Assembly (NCBI GenBank): GCA_963678675.1
Contig: OY783195.1
Coordinates: 29,809,385-29,873,384 of the forward strand
Reading direction: 5' to 3'
Length of the DNA: 64,000 nucleotides
Origin: Xiphydria camelus
Lineage: Eukaryota > Arthropoda > Insecta > Hymenoptera > Xiphydriidae
Shown: positions 1-11,805 of the stretch, piece by piece
Numbering within the stretch: position 1 is the first letter of the stretch
Layout: each line of letters starts with the position of its first letter
Position numbers and translations under genes: made by a program
Notes under the pieces: model-generated
Told to the model about the DNA's origin: nothing
Databases searched by the model: none
Seen by the model: the letters and a program-made list of their open reading frames with translations, nothing else

Positions 1-950
1 GGCGATCCCCATCTAGTAAAGGGGAAAAGAGCGAAAAGGCGGAAAGGAAGAGGGCGGTAGGCGGCCGAGCGCAGCAGGCGGGCGCGGCATTGTCCGAAAA
101 TTTAGAGCGGCGCCCGGTCCCGGGGAAAAAGACGCGAGTAATATAAATGTTAATGCTTCGGCCGGGGCCCCCGGTTGTTCCCGAGTCAAAAGCTCGAAGA
201 ATGATGTTACCGCGCGTAAGACAAGACGAGAAGAGGCGGGCCGGCGAGGGGAAAACAGCGAGAAAGAGAGAAAAATACATGGAAATGGTATTCGCCGGCC
301 ATTTATTTTTTGAGAGGGAAGAGCTCCACCGCGGGCGTGCCTGAAATACGCTCGCCCGCTGCACACGCCGCGCCGCGCGCCGGTGGCGGCGGCGCGAGCA
401 AAAGGGAACTCTCCTTTATGTAAGCTTCTTGCGCGAGCTTGTAGCCGGGGCTGGATAATAAATTTCGAGGTCGAAAGCGCGATATTTTCCCTCTCCCTTC
501 TCGCGTACGGACGGGAGCCGCGCGGAGGGTCGGTCGAAAGTTCGCGATCGCGATTTGTCGCAACGGGTGGACGATCCGCGCGCGCGTATCGCATGACGGG
601 AGTCATCGGCGACATCGGCCAACTGATTTCGCGAAGTCGCGCGCTCGCAGGTCTTATATGGAATCTCGGGAGATTTCGGATGGCGACGTGGTGGTGATGA
701 TGACATCGGTTGAAAAAGTAATGAAAATTGTACATTGAAAAAAAAAAAAATGTGCTTCATCGAAGAGAAGTATAGGTATAATTGATTTAATTGAATATTA
801 TTTGGACCAAATCGGACTATCCGAAAACACGTTAATTTCTATCAAGCAATTTTTTTTTCAAATTACCAGAGAATAAATCGAATGGGTCCGATTTAAATAA
901 CTCTCCCCTCGAAAACGCCGTGTACCCCGCGTGCCAGGCTTGAAATTACC

Positions 951-1680
951 TACACGAGATCGTTCCCTTCGTCGCAACTAGTCTGCCGACCAATAACGAG
1001 ACAATACCGCACAATTGAATAGAATGATCTCGAAGACTCAGCGCTAATACACCGCGCGACGTGAGCAAAGTGGGGTAAAATGAAACACTTCCGACGGGCG
1101 GCCTAGGCCCTTCGCTGACGCGTCGGATAAAGCGATAGCTGTGGATGGAAAAGCGCATGGGAACCATGAATATTCATCACTTCCTCCGTTCAACGTTTAA
1201 TCGATGAAACGGCTCCAACGATCGCTCATTCCCCCGAACGAATGTTTCTCGTTTCGATAAAAAATTAGTCGAAGCGATTAAACGCTCGATTAATCACGGA
1301 CATATCCACAGCCACGATCGAATCAAACGAATCTCTCGTCGGAGCGCGCGTCTACTTAAAAGAATGTTGCCTATAAATCGAACCCCTCGCGAGAGTTGAC
1401 CTCCGCGGTCACCGCAGTAAACCACGATAATTAGGGACCGGCTCGACCGGCAACCTCAATTCAGTCAACTTTCCTTCGCGCATATGCATACCTACGCGTA
1501 CGAACGCGCGCGTAACAGGGTTCAAAATTACACGAGGCCGTTCCCTTCGTTCCAGTCCGCTGACTAATAGCGAGACAATACCGCACAATTGAACGCAACG
1601 ATCCCGGAGACTCGACGCGCGCCGCGTAGGAGCGGGAGTGTTGAGTGGGGTAAAATGGAACACTTCCGACGCGGCCCTAT
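951..1680. repeat. Diverged direct duplication (about 155 bp, two copies)
   Basis: Bases 951-1108 and 1531-1680 share an ordered series of blocks: a CACGAG start, GTTCCCTTCGT, GAGACAATACCGCACAATTG, and a shared tail of GTGGGGTAAAATG followed by ACACTTCCGACG. The copies are in the same orientation about 580 bp apart and differ by many substitutions and small indels. I recognise no element family; it may be an old segmental duplication or two copies of a dispersed repeat. Confidence 0.6.
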
Positions 1681-2809
1681 ACCTACGTGCAGGCGGCCCT
1701 TTGCCACCGCGCGTTAAGCCGTACAGGAGCCGTCAAAAGTGTTCGATTTTACATCCCCGCGGCCTCCGTATCGGTAAAGCGCTCGACGTTTTCCGGGATC
1801 CCCCCCGAAGAGAATGGAAATCCCGCGCGAAGCCAGAGGAGGGCGTCATTTCCATGCGCGTAATCCTTCGACAATGCGGCTCGTGCGACGATATCGAAGC
1901 CGGCTGAGCGCGGATCCGCGCGCTCCAGTCCCTATCCCCCGGGTTACGGGGTTATTCGAGCGGCACCCGGCGGTAAACCGAACACTGGGATCCATCGGTG
2001 TAAGCCTAATTCTGATTTATAGGCAATCTGCCGCGAGCGATCGCCGACTAAAGTCTTCATCGAACTCGTTCGCGACGGAATCGAAGATCGTTTCTTCGTG
2101 CACGGAGAAAAATGATTTTGCCGTCTCGGCGAAACCCAATATTTTTTCCCAAGGACGCACGGTTTGCCTTTGTAAAATATTGCAGGCAATTTTTGAGTCG
2201 GCGAACGTGCCGCGGCATGTGCAATAAAGAAAAATGAACTTCGGAGAACTCGACGCTCTTCGGGACCAAAATCGAAAATAAGCCTCGGTCCATGCCCGAT
2301 CACGTCTCACGCGTGCCCCGCTGCTCGCTCTCCTCGTATACTTCACCCCGCGCGCTTGTACCTGCCGCCGGACGCGGAAAATTAATTCTAAAAGCTACCC
2401 CGAAAATTTCGTTATGGCCGCGCGCGCTCGCTTTCCTCTCTATACGGGGAACCACGCCCAGGGTTCGACGGGGGCACTCGTCGACCGCGCGGGGACCCTT
2501 CGAGAAATAATGAACCCGGACTGATCGGATGACGTGAAAAAATGCGGCCACCCCTTTTCGGGATAATTTTTTGTTTACCCTTGCACCCATCCACGGAGAC
2601 GCGACCCGTGCGACGCGAACGATCGGCGCGGCGGGAATCATTAATTTTCCTATTAGAAAGGATCCGCCCTTCTTCCGCCAGGTGGAAATTAATATACAAA
2701 TAACGCGCGTTGGCGGGGTGCGCGCGAACGCGCGTAGGTTTAAAGTCTTTGAAGCGCGACGAGAAGTAACGAAGTTAACGCTGTGAATATATATTAAAAT
2801 ATCCTTACG

Positions 2810-2999
2810 CACTGAGAAAAAAATTTGGTCAATTAACTAAAATCTTGGGAGCGATGACCAAAACTGTTTGGTGAAATGGATCCTCCATCTGTTTGATTAG
2901 ACTGACCATTTTCTGGTTAGAGTAACGAAATATTTTGTTCTAATGATCAGTATTTTAACTAGACAGATTTTATAATTTTAATCTAATTATTTTTCTCGC
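2810..2999. mobile_element. TIR element, family A (MITE-like)
   Basis: The element opens with CACTGAGAAAAAAA and closes with TTATTTTTCTCG, a diverged reverse complement. Its body has the family-A hallmarks: GGTCAATTAACTAAAATCTTG, a segment reading GACCAAAACTGTTTGGTGAA, then GATCCTCCAT. It has no coding capacity. It abuts a family-D element on its right side. Confidence 0.7.
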
Positions 3000-3266
3000 A
3001 TCGAGAAAACAGTTTATTTATAGTTAATAAATATTTGTTTGGAGATATGGCGAAGTAAATATTTCGTTGAATCAAGTAAATATTCGTTAACTATTACAAT
3101 ATTTATTTGGTACAATTTGATCCTTTGAGACAACTGTTTATTATATTTGAATGAAATAAGCATTTTAATAATTAACGTACCTACATTTTCTCATCCCAAT
3201 GAACTATTTATTTCGTCGTATTTGAATTTACATTTATTAACTACCGATAAGCCGTTTCCTCAGCGC
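2999..3266. mobile_element. TIR element, family D (MITE-like)
   Basis: It starts with a variant of CACCGAGAAAACAGTTTATT and ends with the matching complement (AACTACCGATAAGCCGTTTCCTC). The body contains AATAAATATTTGTTTG, ATATGGCGAAGTAAATATTTC and a mirrored half. Relatives sit at 16305-16532, 39287-39533 and in part at 34741-34940. It has no coding capacity. Confidence 0.65.
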
Positions 3267-4633
3267 AGTGCAAATTCGTCAAATATTGCGAGAAATTAAA
3301 TTCCACCACAAAATATCGTGAGACTGAACGAGGAGCGAAAGTCCGTGAGTGTCGCTCTCATGAAAACTACCTCGCCAGAGCTCGCATCGAGCAGGTGTAC
3401 CGAAAGAAGAAACCTCCTCGGGTCCCGTCGTGTTCGCGTCAAGCGGGCACCCCGAAATATACACGCGCGTACGAGACACGTACACGAGAGGATATCACGG
3501 GCTCACCCAGGAGCGCGTATACCGCGACGCCGCGCATCCGAGAAGAGCTGCGCGGGGGGATATAAATATTTAATGTAACGATGCGCTCCCGCTGCGACGA
3601 CGCGACTTTCGAAATCGAACCGAGCACGCCACCGCGCGGGCCGCGCGCCCGTCGAACACGGCTTTACGCGTTCCCTCCGCTCGGAGAGAGAGGCTCTATC
3701 CGATAATAAGAGACGGCTCGGCCGCGATAGGACATTACGCGTTAAGTGGCCCTCGACGATTTGTAAATAGGATACCGAAGGGCTCCGCACCTCGTTCGCT
3801 CCCGACGCCGAACGCCGGACGCGCAACTGCGCTCTGTACGGTGGCTGTAAGTCGCGCGGTACCAATACTCGCTCGCGCGTACAGCGGCGAGGCGTCGCGT
3901 TACATCCCAGGAATGTTACTTGGGAAAACATAGTATCGCGCCCTGCTCAAACACTCGCGGCCCTCCCTCGGCTGTTTAACTTTCCGAGTACTGTTTATGT
4001 AGCTTAATCGAAAAATTATAAGTCTCTCGCGCCAAACGCGCGGTGCTGCGCGTAGCGTGTGAGGCGATGGAGCGAGGAAGCGAGCGCGCGGGACGTTCAG
4101 GGCGAGCGCGGCGGCTTCTCGGAAGAGAAAAGACGTGACAAGGGGTGTGGATGGTGGAGGAGAGTGGCTGTCACGAGAGAGAGAAAGAGAGAGAAACCCG
4201 AGGCAGCTTTTGGCGTTGATATATACAGTTTTGTCGAGGTGACGGAAGGAGCGATCGATCGCTGGTTAATTTTAGAACGCTTCGAATGTTCGCCACTTTC
4301 CTCTCCCCCGTCGGCAGAAATTTGACAAAAACTTTCCACAGGCCCCTTCTGCGGCTCTTCTCTCGATGACGCGCGGAATAGGGCCGGAAGGAGACTGCCG
4401 ATAATAATAAGGAGACTCCGTCTCCCGCGGCGTATGCCTCCGTCGATTAATTCGAGTCAAGTGCGAAGGGGAGAAGCTGAAGACCTCAGTTGTGGTCGTA
4501 AAGTAGTCTATGGGGTTTTATTGCGGATCGACGCGTGATCCGTGCGGGTCACGCGATGCAGGGGAATGTCGGTGTGTAGCGGCGCGCGGGATGTGTGTGA
4601 AAAGTGCAGTGGAAAATGGTCAGGGTCAATATC

Positions 4634-4760
4634 CAGGCGGAAAAGTTCTATATATTTTGTATATAATCCGTACATGTGGTTTTGCTCGTATATGAATAAT
4701 ATGTGATTTCTACGCAGTCCTTACACGATTATAGAATATGTAGAATTTTTCCACCTGAGT
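4634..4760. mobile_element. TIR element, family L, short copy
   Basis: The left end reads GGCGGAAAAGTTCTATATATT and the right end reads TATGTAGAATTTTTCCACC, which are inverted relative to each other. A longer copy with the same ends lies at 37604-37831. The AT-rich interior is short here, so this may be an internally deleted copy. Confidence 0.55.
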
Positions 4761-5312
4761 ATTCGCTTGTCACTTTGCGAGAAAAACTTCAATTTTACAC
4801 AGACGTTCTACACAGAAGACAAAAATAGCTGATTTGATTAGTAAAATGAAATAGTAGACACGGTGCGTGTTGGAGATTACAAAACGATTTCGGTAGTTAA
4901 ATTTTCATTCCCACGCGACCCCCTAACGTTTCTTCCCCATACAATCCGCACCGGTAATGCATCCGACCGCAATCCATGAAAAATTTAATCCGGATTGAAA
5001 TTATCGACCAGATCGCGGTCCGATCAGATATTCCGCGATGCATTTTGCATCAGTTTATTCCCATTAGCCGTAACTGACAAGTTCATGCAAAACGCATGCC
5101 AGATAATTTGATCAAACCGCGACCACACCGCTACGTGTCAATCCAGCTTTGCGCGATCGGATCTCGAAGCATGATATTTCAAACTCGTCAAACGAACAAC
5201 CAGATGATGTACGCGTGTATATGTACATATTATACTATATCACGGCGTCTATATCCAATGGAGAAAAAAAACGCAAGATGCAATCTGCAGCCGCTAATAA
5301 AAAATCATCCTG

Positions 5313-5512
5313 CACTGAGGAAAAAAAAGATTAAAATTTATTCTGTGTTAGAAGGATAATCTGAGTACGAAAGGTAAAACAGATCCAAAAATTATCCTTC
5401 CAGGGTATGAAATGTAACCTTCCTTAAAATAACTTTCGATCTCCACTTTACCTTTCGTACTCAGATTATCCTTCTAACAGAATAATTTTTAATCTTTTTT
5501 TTTTTCTCAGTG
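5313..5512. mobile_element. TIR element, family H, about 65-bp near-perfect inverted repeats
   Basis: The first ~65 bp start CACTGAGGAAAAAAAAG and include AGAAGGATAATCTGAGTACG and GAAAGGTAAA. The last ~65 bp are their reverse complement, ending in TTTTTCTCAGTG. The unique centre is about 70 bp, so the DNA can fold into a long hairpin. The near identity of the arms suggests recent activity. A 30-bp direct repeat (TGCAATCNGCAGCCGCTAAT) lies outside it at 5279 and 5617. Confidence 0.75.
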
Positions 5513-6265
5513 TGTCCGAGTAGAAAGCAGAGCAACTCCGTAGCGCGCCTCGTGATATAAAGCTCCCCAAATGTCCACCTCTCCCCCGTTCGACACCAAT
5601 GAAAAACAAAGGCATAGTGCAATCCGCAGCCGCTAATAAGGAACCACCGCGTCCGCACCCACCGATCGATTCGGATCGAAGCGCTAAGAGGACGAAGAGA
5701 GGGCCATCGGTCATAAATCCGACGGTTTTATGGCTTCTACGCGTGTTTTTCATGATGCCGCGATAAACGAACGCGTCGGATCGAATCCCCATACCCATAT
5801 ACATACCTATCCCGCCTATAGCGATCCCCGCACGATCTACGATGTGCTCGCGGAGCATGTTCTCGGCTCGTCATATGGCTGTATAATTTGTTGGAAATTT
5901 TAGTGGCGCTCGACCACGCACTCTCGTGCTCACGCACGCACTCTCACGACACCGGAGAGAGCTCGCGCGTAGAGCCTTCGCTACGGGGACGCGCGCGCGG
6001 CTGTATCTTCGTAGATATAGAGGCGCGCGACTATGGTCGTACTTTAGATTTAGACGCGGTTCCGAACGGGAGAAAATAGGGGATCCTGCCGCCCATCTGG
6101 CCTGTTAGCGCTGTCGCTCGTTATCTCGGCATCTAGACCGAACAGGTACAAGCAGTGGTTCTCGATCGTTTCACACCCGAACGCACCCGGATGCACGAAA
6201 CGCCCGGGGGAGACACGAGTGTTCTTTGATTTCGAGTCGAACAAATTTATCGACGGGGAAATGTA

Positions 6266-6562
6266 CACTGAGAAAAATGATCAGGTTAAAACGATAAGAG
6301 GTACTTATATGGTTAAACGCGTTTGGTTATTCTAATCAAAATACTGGTACAAATTTTGAGATAGATTTCGGGACAAGTCCGATTTATTGTTAAGATAACT
6401 AAAATTTTAGTAAAAATTATAGTAAAACTTGTAGAAGTTGCAAGCGATTAACAAAAAGTAGTTCGGTTTAACCAAACACAGATGGAGAATCCACATTTCG
6501 CTAAAAAATTTGGCCATCTCCAAAATTTTGGTTAAATTGACCAAATTATTTGTTTCAACGTA
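6266..6562. mobile_element. Family-A element carrying a family-C fragment
   Basis: The left end is TA followed by CACTGAGAAAAATGATCAGG, and the right end contains TTGGTTAAATTGACCAAATT. The middle, about 6358-6460, matches one half of the family-C hairpin element (GGGACAAGTCCGATTTATTG, then AGTAAAACTTGTAGAAGTTG). That fragment interrupts the family-A body, so this is a nested insertion with one element partly lost. Confidence 0.6.
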
Positions 6563-7642
6563 TCCTTCGAATAATTAAAAATATCAACGATCTTCTTCTT
6601 AAAAAATTAATAAACGTGCAATATAAATTCTTGCAAATTGAGAAATGTTCGCGTGTCGACATTTTACATTATTCTTCTCGATAATTTTTCCTTTAACGCA
6701 TCGACGACACCGTCGCCTCCCGCGATCGCCATCCTCGGGGGTCCCGAAAACTCGTAATTAGATATGCAAATTCGCCACGAAACTCGAGGCTTTCTGACCG
6801 AACACGAGGGGGGAGTGCTCTCGTCGTGCGTCGCGCACGACGCGAGGGAGAGAACGAGCCGAAGGGGTGAGGTAGAGAGGCCCCTACCCTCCCGGCCTAA
6901 ATATTAATAATCCCGCTTAATAAGGCATTAAGTATTAATAATAGAAGGTCCCGCGCGCACGAGATGGCGTAAGCCAGTTTTACACGGTAGACCGGCCTTC
7001 CGAGCATACCTATATATGTATTTATTATATAATACATATCGCGGCCTATATAGTCGTATACCGGGACCCCGTGCATTCTAACCCCGGCGCGGACCCGGGC
7101 CACCGCCGCTAATGTATTTCACGGATTTAATTATTCATTCGTTCTCTCGTCCGCCGCTGGCATATTAATCGTATGCTAATACGTCGCCCCGCGTTAATAG
7201 CCGTTTATTCCTCGGATTTACGAAGACGCGATCGCCTATCGATTATTCCACGAGGAGGAACGAACGTCCCGCGGCTCGGACTCGCCGAGGGAGGGGGTAG
7301 ATCCGAGATTATACAGCAGAGTCGGATACCCTTCGTCGTTTGTACCGTTATGTTACGTCGTATATTGGCACCTTTCTCTATTTCGATGTGTATAATGAAC
7401 GGAGATTGTGTAAAGCTCAGGCTCTTGACTCTCATCCCGGTTTATCTTACGCGTCCTTTCATTACTCCGAGAATAAGCGATCTATTTAAACGCGAGATTC
7501 CAAGAGAATTGATGCGCATCGTGAAACAAAAATGTTTTGATGAAATTAACGATCAGTGAAAAATGAAGGAAAAGTGAACTTCGCTTCGACGTACCTACTC
7601 ATCCGAGGTACTCGAGTAGAAATTCATCGATTCGTGTCACTA

Positions 7643-7859
7643 CGCGGAAGAAAATTAATCGCAGCATTTACAAAGTTTGTGATAAACTTCGGAACAAGGC
7701 CAATTTATCGTCACGATAATTACAATTTTAGTAAAAATTAGAGCAACGCTTGCAATTTCTACAAGTTTTACTATATTTCTGCTAAAATTATAGTCACCGC
7801 TTTTTTTTCTGAAATCTACCACAAACTTTGTAACTGTTACGATTTATTTTTCTCCGCGC
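7643..7859. mobile_element. TIR element, family C (long-hairpin MITE)
   Basis: The ends read CGCGGAAGAAAATTAATCG and GATTTATTTTTCTCCGCG in opposite orientation. Subterminal blocks (ACAAAGTTTGTGATAAACTTC and its complement) extend the inverted repeat through most of the element. The block ACAAGGCCAATTTATCG and the centre CTTGCAATTTCTACAAG match the copy at 31051-31262. It has no coding capacity. Confidence 0.7.
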
Positions 7860-7874
7860 ATGCAATCTCCCGTA

Positions 7875-8130
7875 TACCGAGAAAAATAATTACGTTAAAA
7901 TGACAAAACGCGCCTAATTTGACGCGTTTAATTATTCGAACAAAAATACCGGTCAGTTGAACTAAATATCAAGTTATTCCAACCAAAATAGCGGTTAGTT
8001 GAACTAAATATCAAGTTATTCCAACGAAAACGCGGTCAGTTTGATCAAACAAATGCAGGATCCATCGCCAAATAGTTTAGTCGTCGTCCCCAAAAATGTC
8101 GGTTCGATCGACCGAATTTTGTTCTCAAAA
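7875..8130. mobile_element. Family-A element with an internal tandem duplication
   Basis: It begins ACCGAGAAAAATAATTACG and ends in a diverged complement near 8130, about 60 bp from the 5' splice donor of the LRIG-like exon. The family-A segment GTCAGTTGAACTAAATATC occurs twice in tandem (about 7950 and 7994), each followed by AAGTTATTCCAAC. It has no coding capacity. Confidence 0.6.
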
Positions 8131-8191
8131 TATACACGATTGAAAAAGTATGCGATGGAATAAACGTTAACAAGTACTCATCGAGACTCAC

Positions 8192-8487
8192 AGTTTTTCG
8201 GCGAGAACCAAAGCCGCCAGGTCGCCGGGAACTTGCGTGAGGCCCCTCCGCGAGCAGTCCAGGTCCTGCTTGTCGCACGTGCAGGCCCAGGGACACCTGG
8301 CGTTGTTCAGATCCTCCATAACGCCGGACAGACTCTCCTCGATCCCGAAACTGCCGATCCCCGCCGTCTCGTGACTCGCGCCGCCCAGCACCGAGAATAT
8401 CAGGAGCAGTCCCCAGGCGCATACGACCGAGCCGCAGCTGACGCCGAGGAGGCGCAACGACCAGGCGGGCGTCATCGCTCTCGCCAT
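8192..8487 (-). CDS. First coding exon of an LRIG-like leucine-rich-repeat receptor
   Basis: The exon encodes about 98 residues from an ATG at 8487 in good Kozak context (A at -3, G at +4). The protein starts MARAMTPAW and has a hydrophobic signal segment around residues 11-37. A short linker leads to an LRR N-terminal cap with spaced cysteines (CPWACTCDKQDLDC) followed by SRRGLTQVPGDLAALVLAEK. This cap pattern resembles LRIG1 and insect lambik, which are single-pass receptors that modulate receptor tyrosine kinase signalling. The exon ends in phase 2 at a GTGAGT donor, and later exons lie beyond the left edge. The frame stays open upstream to 9453, but that part is Arg/Ser/Glu-rich, low in complexity and without a plausible start, so I treat it as 5' leader. 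Another secreted LRR family is possible. Confidence 0.62.
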
Positions 8488-9900
8488 CCTCAGAATCCTC
8501 CGGTTGATGTCCTTGACGGTCTCGTTCGAGCCCTCGAGGATCTTGGCGAACTTGCCGCGCCTCTTGCCGCGCCGGAGATAGTCCGCGTGCTCGTAAGAGT
8601 ACAACACCTCACCGCGATTCGCGACGATCCGCGCGCGAACCCTGACCGACGACGAGCGATCGGCGCACCGCGCGTAAACGGCCGACGGCGAAGACGCGCG
8701 ATCGAAACCCGACGGCGGATCCCTCGAAGAAGAGCCCGCGCCGAAGAAGACCGCCTCGTGCGGCCGCCTACCGATCGACCCCTCGACGTCGACGACGCGA
8801 GAAGAAGAGCCGCGGCATCCGCGATCGACCGACACCAGTCGCGCGTCGGGCCGATCGTCCGATCTCGCGCACTCCTCCGCCGACACCTGCCGCGGCGGGC
8901 TTTCCGCCGCTGCTACCTTTCCACCGCGCGACAACAGTTCGCTCGCGTGCACCGCTCCGACGACGCGCGACGGCGAGCTCCCGACGCCGCGCTTGCCACC
9001 GGAGGAACGGTTCTTCCTCCTCCTCCCGCTCCTCTCGAGCTTCGCCGAGGCCCGGGAACGATCGTCGCCCTCCGTCGAGTCCTCCTCGAGGCCGGAAGAC
9101 CGCTCGCGACGACGCGAGCTCCTCTCGCGAAGCGCGCACTCCGACCTCCTCGTCGCCTCCTCGCACGAGCTGCACGCGCGACACCGCGCGCCCGACGGAC
9201 TCCTCCTCCTCCTCCTCCTCCGGTTCTCGCGCCGCGTCCGCTCGCGCCTCCAACGCTCGTCCGCGCCGTCCGCGACGACGCAGCCTCGACGCGGTTCGAC
9301 GACGACGACGATCGGCGAGCCTTCCGACGACGGCCGTGCAGGCGACGCGCCGATTACAGCGTCCGCCGGGCCCGTTGGGGGGCCGTGCTCGGGGCCCCCT
9401 TCTCGCCCGGGAGGCCCGTCTACGGCGACTACGGCGTCCACCACTAGCGGCACGACTTGCCGTTCCTGCTCATCCTGCGCCGCCGACTCCAGAGACCTTA
9501 TCTTGATGCTGTAGCGCCTCGTCGACGGTCTACCGCACCCCCCTGGGTACGTCGTGGATCGAGACGCACCGAAACGCGTGTCCCGGATCGGATTCGGACG
9601 GGGTCATCTATTTCGATGCGGCGACGAGACGTTCTCCAGCTTCCCACGCTGTACTCGCGGTCGCTGCTGGCTGCAGTGCGCGTCGACGCGCGGAAATCGC
9701 GATGGGAACGCGGTAACGGCGCCGGTCCGCCGCGAGTTTCTCGGCGTCGTCGCGCGCGACGGTTGCGAGTGTGCGGTTGGCGGGAGGGGGATGCCAACGG
9801 CGGAGGTAGGGGGACGGGGATCCGATCACTGTCTCACTAATGCGGGACCGGGTGCACGCACGCGCGAAAGGTTCTCGATTTATACTCGCGCGACGGTTGT
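8488..9900 (-). promoter_or_regulatory. CpG-rich leader and probable promoter block
   Basis: This is the most GC- and CpG-dense stretch of the window. Long open frames run on both strands (up to 421 and 404 codons), as expected when stop codons are depleted by composition. It lies just upstream of the LRIG-like start codon and is best read as 5' untranslated sequence and promoter. No TATA box or transcription start could be placed with confidence. Confidence 0.4.
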
Positions 9901-11805
9901 TACACTGGCATAATCGCCAACCGGGACGACGGCTTCCTCGGCGACGGAGTATCGGAGCTCTTGGCGCGGGGACGCGGATGCATCACCTCCTGGAACGGAA
10001 AAAAACGACGAAATTGTGGTTAGTTTGTGGAAACGGAACAGCCGGTTTGTGACCCTCGGTGGACACGTGGTCACCAAGGGTCCACTTGACCTGAACTTCA
10101 ATTTTGAAGCTGACCGTACTCCTCCTTTTTTTTTTAGAATCACGACTAGACCCCCCGTCAGGTCTCGAAATAAATATCTAGCTTCTTCTTCAAATTCGTA
10201 CTCCGATCCTTCTTCGGACTTTGGAAAAAGTCGTTTTTCGAAAAGTACAGTAGAATTTCTTATCGCTTCAAAGTACTGTATCTTATGAGTAGCCCACTTA
10301 TGAGAAAAGAAATTATGAAACTTCAAATGAAGCAGCTCAGTTTTTTAATGTCACCATTTCATTTTCACATTGACACATTCATTTAATATTCTACAATATT
10401 CGAAGAATGTTCCACAATTTATTGGATTTAAATTGGACGGATATTATTCATGTGACCATTATCAAAAAATCGATCGGGTCCATTCGACCCATATATGACC
10501 ATCGTGGAACTGTATGAACGTATAACCCCCCCCACGGAAGGTTAACCCAGTTTATATCGCAAGTCCCAATTTCATCACAGACTCGCAGAGCTCTGCATTT
10601 TATTCGATTCGAACCACATCGTTCAATTCGCAATACGGTCGAAATACATATCTCGCGTCCGACTTATATATTTCCGTCATCTACACCACATTGTCGGGAA
10701 ATGCATTCCGCGGTGCGCAGGGCGGAGAGGTGCGCGCGAAAGGCGCCCACAGGAAGGCGAGTGCAGGGGACGCGTCTCTCGCGCGCACGTCGAAAAGCGG
10801 GTTAAAAGCTCCGCGCGTTGAAACGTATCGACAATTGAATGGAACGCTGTAGGCGAGAGACGTTTGGGTGGGCGCGTCGCGCGCGGTTGGCCACGTAGGT
10901 GAGCGTGGGTAGGGCGCGTCGATATATAACCGACGATTCGATACGCCGCGCGGTGCATACGTGTGCGTCCGCGAAATATCGAAACGTATTTCCGTCGGCG
11001 AGCGGTATACGGGCGCACGGCGTGCGGCGGATGTGCGGCGCGGGGTACGGGTTGCATGTAGTGCGCGGGGCGCGCCAGTTATAAAGAGGAGGGCCGGTCT
11101 GCAATATCGGAAGCAGGAGAAAAATATGCTTCGGAAGCACAATCAGAGCCCGGAATGCATTCCGCGCACGGCCAGGGACTTTCCGAAGCATATTGGAATT
11201 TTCCTCCGGCTTCCTCCTGCTTGCGCGCGGCGGAAGCCGCCGTCCTCTTCCGGAAGGAAAACGTGCCGCGCGGTGTGGCGTGTCGCTATAGGAATCGCCG
11301 GGGAACGTTGCGTGCGCGATAGGCGACTGCGGGTTCAATTTGCAGATGAGGTGAGATGGGGGTAAAAAGTCATCTGTGGTTTCCCTAATCAAATGCGTAA
11401 TATAATACCGGAAGCAAGTCGTGGTTTTCTTCATGCGAGAAAATATTTGACGGGCTTGAGTAATTGTTTTTTTTTTCGCGCGGAAAGCATTGCTTTTTCT
11501 AACAAAGGTTCTTTCAAATCAAAAATATACATATATTCTTCGACGAAGAATCTGTATTCTTAGAAATTTGTAATAGGTACAATATATGCCCTTGATTCAA
11601 CACATATTTTTTTGGCAGTAAGAATTATTTCTCTCAGTATAGATGCGCGTGTAGATTGGCTCGTGGACGACCAAAATAACCGAAATCTTGAAGAAGCCTG
11701 ACTTGAATGAAAAATATGCCCCATATTGTCGGAATACCTATAACTATGGTAAAGAGCATCGCAATTTCCCACGGCAAAAGAGGCGCAAGGGACGTCGCTA
11801 TAGCT

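Larger units (their letters stand above)
1..8191 (-). other. Probable first intron of the LRIG-like gene, repeat-filled
   Basis: No reading frame here resembles leucine-rich repeats or any family I recognise. The exon at 8192-8487 ends in a GTGAGT donor on the minus strand, so this sequence should be intron 1, continuing past the left edge. It holds a diverged direct duplication (951-1108 and 1531-1680), several terminal-inverted-repeat elements (2810-3266, 4634-4760, 5313-5512, 6266-6562, 7643-7859 and 7875-8130) and CpG-rich unique sequence. The many open frames in the GC-rich parts occur on both strands and look like composition artefacts. Confidence 0.5.

Noticed and set aside
1062..1082. 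Possible mir-87-like sequence GTGAGCAAAGTGGGG
   Set aside because: Only the first ten or so bases match, and the flanks do not form a precursor hairpin that I can see.
8488..9453. N-terminal extension of the LRIG-like frame to 421 codons
   Set aside because: The extra sequence is low-complexity Arg/Ser/Glu, an equally long frame exists on the other strand, and the signal peptide requires the start at 8487.
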